Positions 40,959 through 51,320 of a DNA stretch of 64,000 nt are shown here, in pieces (within the stretch, counting starts at the first letter, position 1; each line of letters begins with the position of its first letter). Source of the DNA: Leptospira stimsonii (lineage in GTDB: Bacteria > Spirochaetota > Leptospiria > Leptospirales > Leptospiraceae); the NCBI RefSeq assembly GCF_003545875.1, contig NZ_QHCS01000001.1, positions 124,001-188,000 of the forward strand, given 5' to 3'. The notes beneath the pieces were generated by a model that did no database searches, was not told the DNA's origin, and worked only from the letters and a program-made list of their open reading frames with translations. The translations under genes and the position numbers were made by a program.

Positions 40959-42998
40959 TCAATTTCTAAAATCGATTCCTTGCGACTTCAACAAATCTAA
41001 GAATTGATTTTCATCAAAAACGGTGATTCCAAGTTCATTCGCTTTTTCTAATTTAGAACCGGCACCTGGACCGGCTAAAAGATGGGTCGTTTTCGAACTC
41101 ACGGCGCTTACTTTTCTTCCACCGTAATAGACGATCAAATCCATCGCCTTATCTCTCGGTTGAAAGTTTTCAAAGGATCCGGTCACGCACCAGGACTGGC
41201 CGGCAAACGGTTGACGATCTGCGACTTTTATAGGATCGGCTTTCATCTTGAGTCCGGCCTTTTTGAGTCTTTCTAATAATTTTAGAATCTTCTTATCTTT
41301 GAAATTCTCTCCGAACGCTTGAACCGTAGAAGGGCCGATGCCGGGAATTTCCAAAAGAGATTCGATCTTCTTTGGATCTTTCGAAATGTCCAAAATTTGA
41401 TCGATAGAATTAACACCGTGTTCAATCAATAATTCCGTAACCTTATGGCCGATCTCGGGAAGTCCGATCGAAGGAAGAACGAATCGGAAATCTTTTTGTT
41501 TGGAATCTTCGATTCCTTTGAGAATGATGGAAACGCTCTTTTCTCCGAAACCTTCCTCTTCCATTAGCTTTTCTCTTTTATCTTTTAGATCGTAAAGATC
41601 GGCAATGGATCGAATATAATCATGATCGTATAAGAATTCGATTTGTTTATCTCCGAGTCCTTCGATGTCCATTTGTTTTCTTTGACAGAAAAAGATAATT
41701 CCATTCTTCACTCGATCAGGGCAATCGGAGTTCGGACAAAACAAATCGACCAAGCCGTCTTTCTTAATCGTTTTTGTTTTACACGAAGGACAACGATCCG
41801 GAATCTTAAAAACATCCTTACCCGGAGTTACGACCTCTTCTACCGCCGGAATGATCTCGCCTCTTTTAGCGACTCTAACGATCGCTCCGATTCCAACTCC
41901 AAGTTCGTCGATATAGTCTTGGTTGTGTAAGGTGGCAAAAGTTACGGTCGTTCCCGCTAAACTTACCGGTTCTATTTCCGCTCTCGGTGTAATTTTTCCG
42001 GTGCGCCCGACCGCATAGGTGATGGCTACGATCTTACTTTCCTTCATCACTGCGTCGAATTTATAAGCCCGGGCCCAACGCGGAGAATGGGAAGTATAAC
42101 CCAAAGCGTCTCTTTTCGAAATATCGTTTAGCTTGATGACAAGTCCATCCGTTGGAAACCCAAGAGCCTCCTTCCTCTTTTTGAAATCTTTGATCGTCTT
42201 CGCGATCTTGGACCCGGTCACGTAGACGGTATCAGGCGCCAAAGGAAATTTTAATTTTTCAAGTTGGGAAAGAATTTCTTGATGAGTTTTCAGTTTTTTC
42301 GTTTCATTCGGAAAGGTCGCGTCGTAAGTGAAAATTCTCAGGGGACGTTTTGCGGTATCGGAAGAATTCTTTTGTTTAATGGATCCCGCGGCAAGATTTC
42401 TGGGATTTGCGTATTTACCGGAAGAAAGTTCGTTGAATTCTTCGAAGTCTTTATACGTCATAAAAACTTCGCCACGCAAATATACGCTCGTAGCATCCGG
42501 CAATCGAAGCGGGATATTTCGAATTGTTCTAATATTATCCGTTACGTCGTCTCCGATTCCTCCGGAACCCCGTGTTACGCCATTCTGCAACATTCCATTT
42601 TCATAATATAGAACGATAGAAGCTCCGTCAATTTTCCATTCTACCGAATAAATTCCTTCCGGATCGGTTTTGTTGACCCAATCCAAAAGTTCCTCATCGT
42701 TGTAAGTATTGATCAAAGAAAGAACCGGAAGTTTGTGCTGAAATTTTTCAAAGTCTTTGTCCAAGTCGGATCCGACGACTAAGGTCGGGCTGGCGGGATC
42801 TTTCAGTTGAGGAAATTGTTCCTCAAGATCCTGTAGTCTTCGAAAAAGTTTATCGAATTCGAAATCGGAAATCGTCGCGTTATTCTTTACGTAATAAGAA
42901 TGTTGATGAATACGAATCTCATCCATCAACTTGGTTATTTCTTTCTTAGCCTCTTTCTCGGAAAGAGATTTTTCTACGGTCTCTTTTTTCTTAGCCAT
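40959..42998 (-). CDS. ligA: NAD-dependent DNA ligase
   Basis: A 679-residue ligase that seals nicks in replication and repair. The adenylated lysine is Lys122 in SVEWKIDGAS. Next are TRGSGGIGDDVTDNI, the OB domain (SLAGTTVTFATLHNQDYI), a four-cysteine zinc finger (CPSC, then CPNSDC), helix-hairpin-helix repeats (LEIPGIGPSTVQAF) and a C-terminal BRCT domain (about 600-679). Length and domain order are normal. The M23 peptidase gene lies 18 bases upstream on the same strand and may be cotranscribed. Confidence 0.97.
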   Translation of the reverse strand: MAKKKETVEKSLSEKEAKKEITKLMDEIRIHQHSYYVKNNATISDFEFDKLFRRLQDLEEQFPQLKDPASPTLVVGSDLDKDFEKFQHKLPVLSLINTYNDEELLDWVNKTDPEGIYSVEWKIDGASIVLYYENGMLQNGVTRGSGGIGDDVTDNIRTIRNIPLRLPDATSVYLRGEVFMTYKDFEEFNELSSGKYANPRNLAAGSIKQKNSSDTAKRPLRIFTYDATFPNETKKLKTHQEILSQLEKLKFPLAPDTVYVTGSKIAKTIKDFKKRKEALGFPTDGLVIKLNDISKRDALGYTSHSPRWARAYKFDAVMKESKIVAITYAVGRTGKITPRAEIEPVSLAGTTVTFATLHNQDYIDELGVGIGAIVRVAKRGEIIPAVEEVVTPGKDVFKIPDRCPSCKTKTIKKDGLVDLFCPNSDCPDRVKNGIIFFCQRKQMDIEGLGDKQIEFLYDHDYIRSIADLYDLKDKREKLMEEEGFGEKSVSIILKGIEDSKQKDFRFVLPSIGLPEIGHKVTELLIEHGVNSIDQILDISKDPKKIESLLEIPGIGPSTVQAFGENFKDKKILKLLERLKKAGLKMKADPIKVADRQPFAGQSWCVTGSFENFQPRDKAMDLIVYYGGRKVSAVSSKTTHLLAGPGAGSKLEKANELGITVFDENQFLDLLKSQGIDFRN

Positions 42999-43016
42999 AT
43001 CGAATCGGAAGCAGGT

Positions 43017-43988
<972 letters not shown>

Positions 43989-43989
43989 G

Positions 43990-44019
43990 GGAATAGACTC
44001 CAGATAAAGAGTCTATTCC
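43990..44019 (-). promoter_or_regulatory. hairpin masking the M23 ribosome-binding site
   Basis: GGAATAGACTC (43990-44000) and GAGTCTATTCC (44009-44019) are perfect 11-base inverted repeats around an 8-base loop. On the minus strand the ribosome-binding site (CTGGAG) straddles the loop and the second arm, and the ATG begins one base after the stem. There is no T-tract on either strand, so this is not a terminator. Folding would block translation of the M23 gene. Confidence 0.6.
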
Positions 44020-44032
44020 GGGGAAGTATAGG

Positions 44033-45430
44033 TCAAGTGGAAACCAGATCCATCAACATTCCGTATTTCGGTCTTAATGTGACTAAAGGTTCCATTTCTA
44101 CTTTATGTCCTGGAACGGGCTTCAGATCGAATCTTCTCGCGATCATACTTAGGATAAGAATCCCTTCAGTCATCGCAAACACGTTTCCGATACAAATCCT
44201 CGGACCACCGCCAAACGGAATGTACGCGTATTTCGGGCGATCTTTCGAGTTTTCCTCCGAGAAACGTTCCGGCCAGAACGTTTCAGGTTCTTTCCAAAAA
44301 CGAGGATCTCTGTGAATCGTATAGATACAAATGGAAACGTTCGTTCCCGGAGGAACCTTGTATCCTCCGACCTCGTCCCAACCCAATGCGGATCGTTCGA
44401 CTGTCCAGGCCGGTGGAAAAAGGCGCATCGATTCTTCCAAAACCATTCTTGAATAAGTCAGAGATCCGACGTCTTCTAAGGATGGAATCTTTTCTCCTAA
44501 AACATTCTTCGCTTCCTCTTTGAGTTTGGAAAAAACTTCCGGATGATTTGATAAAAGATGAAATGCCCAAGTCAATGCGTTCGCAGTCGTTTCATGTCCG
44601 GCGAGAAGAAGAGTAATCGCTTCGTCTCGAACCTGTTCGACGCTCATCTTTTCGCCGGTTTCTTCGTCCTGGATTTCCAAAAGCATACTAATTAAATCGT
44701 TCGATGGATTCTTTCTTCTTTGATCGATCAGTTCGTAGATGACTTTGTTCATCGATTCGATCGACTTTCTGAGTCTTAGATTTCCGGGGAGAGGCCAATG
44801 AACCGGCGGAGGAAAGACCATTGTCAAACGTTTGGTTACTTCCTGCATCGCGATTTCGACATTCTTCGCAATGATTTCGGAATATTCCTTCACATCAGAT
44901 CGGAACAACGTTTTTCCGACGATCGCAAAGGTGAGTCTCATCATCTCTTCCGAAAGATCCACCCTGAGTTTTCCGTTTTTTTGTCTGGATTCCCATTCTT
45001 GAAAAATATTCTGAGTTTCCCCCGCCATGATCTGAGTAAATTCGGAAATCCTTTGACGATGAAACGCAGGTTGAATGAGCCTTCTCTGTTTCTTCCAGAA
45101 GTCACCTTCCGAAGTGAGAAGTCCCTTTCCTAAAATTCTCTTAAGTTCGATGTAAAAAACGCTCTTATGGTAGTTGGCGCTATTTTCCTGGAGAACGTGA
45201 CGGATGTCTTCCGGGCTCTGAATCATAAAGATTCTCGTTTTACGGATTCCGAATAAAACGACATCCCCGTGCTTCTTTCGCATGTCTTGGAAGAATCCGA
45301 TGATGTCTCTACGCATTCGATACAAATGACGAAGCGCGAAAAAGCCGTAGGAACCGGGAGGAGATTTGATTTTTCGTAAGTCTTTTTTCGGGGAAAGACT
45401 GGAGTTTAAAGAAAACATTGGATTCTCCAA
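44033..45430 (-). CDS. cytochrome P450
   Basis: A 465-residue P450. The heme-binding motif is FGGGPRICIGNVFAM with ligand Cys413. The I-helix oxygen-binding motif is LLLAGHETTANALTW, the K-helix is LEESMRLFPPAW (ExxR), and PERFSEE precedes the heme loop. The pattern resembles fatty-acid and CYP4/CYP102-like hydroxylases. It probably hydroxylates a fatty acid or other hydrophobic compound and needs separate redox partners; none is adjacent. There is no membrane anchor. A perfect 11-base palindrome lies 49 bases before the start, and a hairpin separates it from the downstream M23 gene. Confidence 0.95.
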   Translation of the reverse strand: MENPMFSLNSSLSPKKDLRKIKSPPGSYGFFALRHLYRMRRDIIGFFQDMRKKHGDVVLFGIRKTRIFMIQSPEDIRHVLQENSANYHKSVFYIELKRILGKGLLTSEGDFWKKQRRLIQPAFHRQRISEFTQIMAGETQNIFQEWESRQKNGKLRVDLSEEMMRLTFAIVGKTLFRSDVKEYSEIIAKNVEIAMQEVTKRLTMVFPPPVHWPLPGNLRLRKSIESMNKVIYELIDQRRKNPSNDLISMLLEIQDEETGEKMSVEQVRDEAITLLLAGHETTANALTWAFHLLSNHPEVFSKLKEEAKNVLGEKIPSLEDVGSLTYSRMVLEESMRLFPPAWTVERSALGWDEVGGYKVPPGTNVSICIYTIHRDPRFWKEPETFWPERFSEENSKDRPKYAYIPFGGGPRICIGNVFAMTEGILILSMIARRFDLKPVPGHKVEMEPLVTLRPKYGMLMDLVST

Positions 45431-45478
45431 GTTTGATTTTATTTCCGATCGAGCCGGACTCCAGCCGAGACACTTATC

Positions 45479-45504
45479 ATATTAGAATTCTATAATTCTA
45501 ATAT
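45479..45504. promoter_or_regulatory. palindromic operator candidate upstream of the P450 gene
   Basis: ATATTAGAATT (45479-45489) and AATTCTAATAT (45494-45504) are perfect 11-base inverted repeats with spacer CTAT. The position, 49 bases upstream of the start codon, is right for a repressor over a promoter. Palindromes of this A/T-rich type are bound by TetR- or Fur/PerR-family regulators; the regulator is not in the window. Confidence 0.5.
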
Positions 45505-45585
45505 TACATTCGATTTTTATTTCTAAAGGGAATCGGGATTCCTAAAATCATTCCATCACGATTCACTTTCAGTAAAGGCAGTGAA

Positions 45586-45622
45586 GAATACGAACAAAAT
45601 CACATGAACTTCGTTCGTATTC
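45586..45622 (-). terminator. hairpin after the ECF-2 operon
   Basis: GAATACGAAC (45586-45595) and GTTCGTATTC (45613-45622) pair perfectly across a 17-base loop, starting 15 bases past the last stop. On the minus strand the stem is followed by TTCACTGCC, so the T-tract is poor. It may be a processing or 3'-protecting hairpin rather than a classical terminator. Confidence 0.5.
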
Positions 45623-45637
45623 TCTTACTTCGAAGAA

Positions 45638-45997
45638 TTATCTTCGATCTAAGGAAGCCTCGATCAAAGTATCCAAATCCAAAGAAACGGGCATCGTAGT
45701 GGATTCTTCTTCATTGAAGAATGCGCTTTTTGCCTTGGATTCCGCTTCTGCGGTCGTTCCATAAATTTGCTCTTGAACCCAAGAATGAAGTTCGTTGCGA
45801 GCAATGCTGTTTTCATTCGTTTCAAAAAACGCGAACCATACGATGGAACTCGAAAAAAACGCGGATAAAAATGTGACCAACGCCAATTGGATCATCTTCC
45901 ACCTGCGTTTTTTATAAACTCCATCACAAATTTTAGAACTCCAAACCTTACTACAAAGTCTGTCTGAAATTTCTTTTTCGAATCCGTTCGATTTCAT
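45638..45997 (-). CDS. one-pass membrane protein, candidate anti-sigma factor (CnrY-like)
   Basis: A 119-residue protein. Residues 1-34 are a charged cytoplasmic segment, residues 37-57 a single transmembrane helix (LALVTFLSAFFSSSIVWFAFF), and the rest an acidic periplasmic tail. It follows an ECF sigma gene by 19 bases. Its design, a very short N-terminal sigma-binding segment plus one helix, is that of CnrY-type minimal anti-sigma factors. There is no detectable zinc anti-sigma motif. The role is inferred from gene order and topology. Confidence 0.6.
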   Translation of the reverse strand: MKSNGFEKEISDRLCSKVWSSKICDGVYKKRRWKMIQLALVTFLSAFFSSSIVWFAFFETNENSIARNELHSWVQEQIYGTTAEAESKAKSAFFNEEESTTMPVSLDLDTLIEASLDRR

Positions 45998-46016
45998 GGC
46001 TTGTTTATCCTATCTC

Positions 46017-46526
46017 TCACTTATCAACGAATATTTTCTTTAACATCTGTTTTCCTCGGAAGGCTCGGGACTTTACCGTTCCTTCGGGAATACTGAGTTT
46101 CTCCGCAATCTGTTGTTCTTTGTATCCTTCTCCAACGAGACTCAACACGGACTTATATTTCCATGGTAGCATCGCGAGAAGATCTTTCAATTCAAAATCG
46201 GTAAAGCTTGCGGAAGCGGCTTCCTTCTCCTGAATAGAATGATCTTGGATCACCTTCTCCTTCAGCCTGCTAGCAAGGGCTGTTTGTCTGGAACGTTTTT
46301 GGTTCATTCTCAGAGATTCATTTCTTGCGATCGTATAAAGCCAAGTGCTCACCGCGGAATCTCCGCGAAACTTGTTTGCGGAAAGACTTTTGTAAGCTCG
46401 GAAATAAGTTTCCTGCACTACGTCGTCGATCGAGTCGTGAAATTCTTCAAATAAGTTTTTCTTAATCGCGGACAAGACGATATGTTTTGTCGAATCGATT
46501 AGCTCGGTAAATTCTTTCTGATCCAT
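46017..46526 (-). CDS. ECF-type RNA polymerase sigma factor (module 2)
   Basis: A 169-residue sigma factor with regions 2 and 4. Region 2: DSIDDVVQETYFRAYKSL and SAVSTWLYTIARNESLRM. Region 4: LLAMLPWKYKSVLSLVGEGYKEQQIAEKLSIPEGTVKSRAFRG, a clear helix-turn-helix. It lies between a Spy/CpxP-like periplasmic protein gene (7 bases upstream) and a one-pass membrane protein gene (19 bases downstream), the CnrX-CnrH-CnrY set. It is only distantly similar to the module 1 sigma factor. Confidence 0.93.
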   Translation of the reverse strand: MDQKEFTELIDSTKHIVLSAIKKNLFEEFHDSIDDVVQETYFRAYKSLSANKFRGDSAVSTWLYTIARNESLRMNQKRSRQTALASRLKEKVIQDHSIQEKEAASASFTDFELKDLLAMLPWKYKSVLSLVGEGYKEQQIAEKLSIPEGTVKSRAFRGKQMLKKIFVDK

Positions 46527-46533
46527 GGATACC

Positions 46534-47088
46534 TCAGTGTAGGATTCCCTGTATTGGTAGTATAATTCTTTCCGGAGAAAAAAGATTCACTGGGAATCCG
46601 TTTTCTTGGCGTGTAGAAGGTTCTTTGATTTTGGACTTTTGGTCCTGTGTTAATATTTTTTCTATTGCGAGGCGATGAGAAATCTGATTGATACGGATTT
46701 CGGTCGTATATCTTCCGATTTCAATCAAGAGTTTTCGAATTTTCGTCAAGTCAACGTTAGGCTCCATCAAAAGCCCTTCGAGTTCGATCTCTATCGGAGA
46801 GATTTTTTGGAGCCAACGAAAATGCGCTTGTTTGTGCTTTTCATTGATTCTTGAAATCTCATCCAATTGTTGTTCCGAAAGAGCAAATCGTTCCCGAACC
46901 GTATCCACATTTCCGAACACAAGTCCGAAACTCCGCAGTTGGCGAATCGGCGCCAATTGACGAACCGGCGCGGAAGTATTGGAATCCGTACCGGAGCGAA
47001 GCCCCATCAATTCTTGGGAAAAAATAACCGCCGGCGCAAGAAAGCAACCGGCGACGGTCATTCTGACAATTGAATTCAGGAGATTCAT
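46534..47088 (-). CDS. Spy/CpxP-like periplasmic sensor (CnrX-like)
   Basis: A 184-residue exported protein. Residues 1-26 are a signal or anchor (MTVAGCFLAPAVIFSQ). The mature domain is helical with two LTxxQ-type motifs (LSEQQ at 70-74, LTQDQ at 146-150), the hallmark of the Spy/CpxP family. His85 and His89 lie in EKHKQAHF (HxxxH), and His138 in QISHRL; CnrX binds nickel and cobalt with a similar HxxxH plus a third His. The ATG at 47088 is preferred to a TTG at 47103. It leads the ECF-2 operon, so it probably senses a metal or envelope stress and relieves the anti-sigma factor. Confidence 0.72.
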   Translation of the reverse strand: MNLLNSIVRMTVAGCFLAPAVIFSQELMGLRSGTDSNTSAPVRQLAPIRQLRSFGLVFGNVDTVRERFALSEQQLDEISRINEKHKQAHFRWLQKISPIEIELEGLLMEPNVDLTKIRKLLIEIGRYTTEIRINQISHRLAIEKILTQDQKSKIKEPSTRQENGFPVNLFSPERIILPIQGILH

Positions 47089-47254
47089 GAGGTATTTGCT
47101 CAAAATATAAGACCCGTAGCCAAAAGGTTTGTTTCCTGTTTCGAAAATTTTTACCGGATCCTTCCGGATGAAAACAAAAAAAGGGTTTTTCTCTTTGAAT
47201 TTGGCTTGTAAGGGCCTAAAAAAACATTCCTCATTTTGACGGAATTGTCCAATT

Positions 47255-47947
47255 GTGTTTCGCTTAAAATTCTATAAAAAACCTACATTTTACGTTTGGA
47301 CCGGATTTATTCTGTTCCTTCTCGTAGCCGCTCCGATCGCGATCGATTTCAGTCTTGAAGAATCGTATCTTAAAACCGAACGATTCCAAAACCACAGATC
47401 CGCCAGACCGGCCACCGTCGCGGTCGTTCCGGGGGCTTCGGTTTACAAAAACGAACCTTCGCCGGTTTTGAAAGATCGATTGGATTGCGCTTTAGAATTG
47501 TATCATCAAGGAAAGGTGCGTAAAATTCTTCTCTCCGGCGACAACGGTTCGATTTATTATAATGAAGTAAAGCCGATGCTCCTCTACATTCTTAAAAACG
47601 AAGTGAACGAAAGGGACATATTCGTGGATCACGCCGGCTTTCGAACGTTAGACACCTTGGTTCGCGCAAAAGAAATTTTTCAAGTTAAGGATTTGATTTT
47701 CGTAAGTCAGAGAGTTTATCAACCGAGGGCGGCATTCCTCGCGAATAAGATCGGCTTGAAGTTCCAAGCGTTCGAAGCCGACAGAAGAATTTATACGAGC
47801 GGACCGTTCAGTCGTATTCGAGAATTTTTCGCGCGGACACTTGCATGGGTGGATATGAATCTATTCAAAACAAATCCGAAATATTTGGGAGATCCGTTTC
47901 CGATCGAAGGGAGCGGGATTAAGACCTGGAAAGGATCCGTGCTCTAA
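47255..47947 (+). CDS. SanA/ElyC/YdcF-family (DUF218) membrane protein
   Basis: A 230-residue protein. The start is GTG at 47255. One transmembrane helix (residues 12-30, YVWTGFILFLLVAAPIAI) is followed by a DUF218 domain: VAVVPGASVYKNEPSPVLKDRLDCALELY, KILLSGDNG, DHAGFRTLDTLVRA and the final WVDMNLFKTNPKYLGDP typical of SanA. SanA proteins affect envelope permeability and vancomycin tolerance in enterobacteria. It points toward the glycan genes that follow but converges with the SDR gene. Confidence 0.88.
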   Translation: MFRLKFYKKPTFYVWTGFILFLLVAAPIAIDFSLEESYLKTERFQNHRSARPATVAVVPGASVYKNEPSPVLKDRLDCALELYHQGKVRKILLSGDNGSIYYNEVKPMLLYILKNEVNERDIFVDHAGFRTLDTLVRAKEIFQVKDLIFVSQRVYQPRAAFLANKIGLKFQAFEADRRIYTSGPFSRIREFFARTLAWVDMNLFKTNPKYLGDPFPIEGSGIKTWKGSVL

Positions 47948-48218
47948 ATTCTTTTTGCTTTATTCTATCGATCCGAAATTTTTAAGTAAATTCTTCTTTC
48001 GCCATCGCTTCCAAAAAGAAAAAGATCGACCTTGAATTTCCTCGAAAGTTGCGAAAGGGATTCGGACCAAGAACAAGAAAAAATTCTCCTCTTGATTTTG
48101 AAATCCGATTCTCGACGGGAATTCGGAAAACAACGTTTGAACTCGCAAGACATCGGTTACGTTATGCGAAACGGATTTGATTCTAAAATTTGAAATCTAA
48201 GAAGAATTTTCAGAATTC
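47948..48218. other. 271-base convergent intergenic region
   Basis: It separates the SanA-like gene and the sugar SDR gene. Two overlapping minus-strand frames of about 62 codons have no ribosome-binding sites and low-complexity composition. I see no hairpin with a T-tract and no further feature. Confidence 0.4.
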
Positions 48219-49245
<1,027 letters not shown>

Positions 49246-49260
49246 CTCTCCCTTTGCCGC

Positions 49261-50265
49261 ATGGAAGATAAATTTCAGGAACTATTCGAAATCAGAGATT
49301 CCCGGATCAATGTCCGGGAAATTATGGAAGAAATAGAATCCAAACTAAAAAAGAATCCTTCCACAAAAGAAGAAATCGAGAAACTCGCTCATTGGAAGTT
49401 CTCACCCCCGAGTCCGGAAGGTTATCGAGATTTCGATCCGGCTGAAATCGCACATCTTTTTGAAAAAGGAATTGCGGCTCCTAAATTCTCCAATCCAAAA
49501 CTTTGGTTTGTGCGAGGACCTTTGAAATGGTTGTTGATCCGATTCGCGGAATTTTATTCATTCTTGGATAAAAAACTTTCGGAGAACAGAACGCGCGCAT
49601 TCTACAGCGTGTTACATGAATTGATCCTGATCCGTTCCGAAAATCAAAATCTCAAACGAAAAATGGAATCCTTCTATTCCGAATTCTTAGAATGGAATCA
49701 AGCTATCGGGAAGGAAGTGCGACCAGAATTTCTTTGGGCCAATGAAAATCTTTATTCGGAGGATACGATCGAGGAAAGCGAAACGTTTTTGCTTGAGTCC
49801 ATCGATCCTTCGGAAAACGTTTTGGTTCTTTCTCCCGGTTGGGGAAAGGTTCTAAAACAACTTTTAAAGTTAGGAGTACAATTCGATTCCGTAACTTGGA
49901 ATCGTTCCTGCGAAGAATTCATTCGGACTTCTATCACAGCGAAAATCGATTTGGAAGAACCCGGTTCTATTCCGAAAAACTGTTCACAATATTCTAAAAT
50001 TATAATATCCGAAAATCTTTCCATTCATCCTCATTGGTTGATCGAAAAAGCGCTTCGCTCTTTGAGTAGGATGGTTGCGTCCGGAACGGAAATTCGGTTT
50101 AGATTCTCCAATGAAAACTCGAACTACCCTTCTCCTTTTTTGCCTTTGCGGCTAACAAAAATTCAGGAACCGTTGATTCGAGACTATTTAAAACAACTAG
50201 GTTTTCGAAATATAATAGAAAAAAAATCGGAAGACGGATTCACAATTCTATCGTTTAGAAAATGA
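49261..50265 (+). CDS. methyltransferase-like protein of the glycan operon
   Basis: A 334-residue cytoplasmic protein. The N-terminal 170 residues are helical and charged. The C-terminal half has a Rossmann-like methyltransferase layout: VLVLSPGWGKVLKQLLKLG where an SAM-binding loop would lie, then FDSVTWNRSCEEF, IIISENLSIHPHWLIEKAL and a last-strand pair. The GxGxG signature is degenerate (SPGWG), so activity is uncertain. It is the first gene of a four-gene operon and overlaps the GT4 gene by 4 bases. Confidence 0.6.
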   Translation: MEDKFQELFEIRDSRINVREIMEEIESKLKKNPSTKEEIEKLAHWKFSPPSPEGYRDFDPAEIAHLFEKGIAAPKFSNPKLWFVRGPLKWLLIRFAEFYSFLDKKLSENRTRAFYSVLHELILIRSENQNLKRKMESFYSEFLEWNQAIGKEVRPEFLWANENLYSEDTIEESETFLLESIDPSENVLVLSPGWGKVLKQLLKLGVQFDSVTWNRSCEEFIRTSITAKIDLEEPGSIPKNCSQYSKIIISENLSIHPHWLIEKALRSLSRMVASGTEIRFRFSNENSNYPSPFLPLRLTKIQEPLIRDYLKQLGFRNIIEKKSEDGFTILSFRK

Positions 50266-51320
50266 AAGTCTATCAGCACGTTACAGAGTTCCGGGACGGA
50301 GACGGAATCGGAAACGATATCAAAGGAATCTCCGGCGTGTTGCAAACATTAGGAATTTCGAATTCGATTCTCTGTCTTAAAAATTTTTCCAAAGAAAACT
50401 TCGACGTTCAAGTTCATCCGGTCGTAAGCGAATTCAAAAAGGAAGACGTCCACATTCTGAATTACGGCGGATGCGGTTATCCACTGGACTGGTTCCGCGA
50501 TCTCCCGGGAAAAAAAATCATCCGATACCAGAGTTTTACACCGGCCATCTATTTTAAAAATTTTGTAAGTTCTGAAATTTACAACACGCTTCAATTGGAA
50601 GAAAAACGTTCTCTTTTGGAATTGTATTCTCTAAAAAACGAAACCGATTTGTTCTTACCTTCTTCCGAATTCAATGCTGAATTTCTAAGATCACTCGACA
50701 TCGAAAATCAAATCGTTCTGCCGATCGTAAGAAAATACAAAATTCGAGAAGGAGTTCCAAAAGACAAAAGGGAATTTACGATCGGTTTTATCGGAAGAAT
50801 TTCTCCGAACAAAAAAATTGAGGATCTCCTGGAGCTCCTTCCTTCAATTCTTAAGTTTAGACAAAACATCCAACTATTGATTTGCGGTAATGTTTCTCCC
50901 GTTTTCGAAGAATATTATATTTTTCTTAAGAAGCTGGTCTTACAGAAACGCCTCATGGGACACGTTCAAATAAGACTGAATGCAAACGACGTTGAAATGC
51001 AATCGTTCCTCAATTCGATGGATCTTTACGTTTGTATGAGCGAACACGAAGGATTTAATATTCCCGTTCTGGAAGCGTTCGGTGCGGGAATTCCCGTCAT
51101 TTCCTATTTTGCAGGTGCGACGCCCGGGACGATGAAAAACGGAGGAATTCTTTTTAAAAACAAGTCTTCTGAATCCGCAATTCTTCTGGCCGCCCTGATA
51201 GACAACCTCATTGAAAGAAAAAACCTTAGAGAACAAATTTCTCAAAAAGAAAAAGAAGTCATCGAAGAATACAATCGTTTTCCTTTTGAGAATTTGTTTA
51301 AAGAACGGATATTGTCATGA
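50262..51320 (+). CDS. GT4-family glycosyltransferase (first of three)
   Basis: A 352-residue GT-B enzyme. The N-terminal acceptor domain is typical of short GT4 proteins (VYQHVTEFRDGDGIGND). The donor domain begins at TIGFIGRISPNKKIEDLLELL, and the EX7E motif is SEHEGFNIPVLEAFGAGIPV with a following YFAGATPGTMKNGGILF. Retaining transfer from a nucleotide sugar is expected. It is coupled on both sides by 4-base overlaps. Confidence 0.92.
   Translation: MKVYQHVTEFRDGDGIGNDIKGISGVLQTLGISNSILCLKNFSKENFDVQVHPVVSEFKKEDVHILNYGGCGYPLDWFRDLPGKKIIRYQSFTPAIYFKNFVSSEIYNTLQLEEKRSLLELYSLKNETDLFLPSSEFNAEFLRSLDIENQIVLPIVRKYKIREGVPKDKREFTIGFIGRISPNKKIEDLLELLPSILKFRQNIQLLICGNVSPVFEEYYIFLKKLVLQKRLMGHVQIRLNANDVEMQSFLNSMDLYVCMSEHEGFNIPVLEAFGAGIPVISYFAGATPGTMKNGGILFKNKSSESAILLAALIDNLIERKNLREQISQKEKEVIEEYNRFPFENLFKERILS

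Noticed and set aside
47960..48153. two overlapping minus-strand frames of about 62 codons
   Set aside because: Phe/Ser/Arg-rich translations in two frames of the same DNA are typical of non-coding sequence; no start signals.
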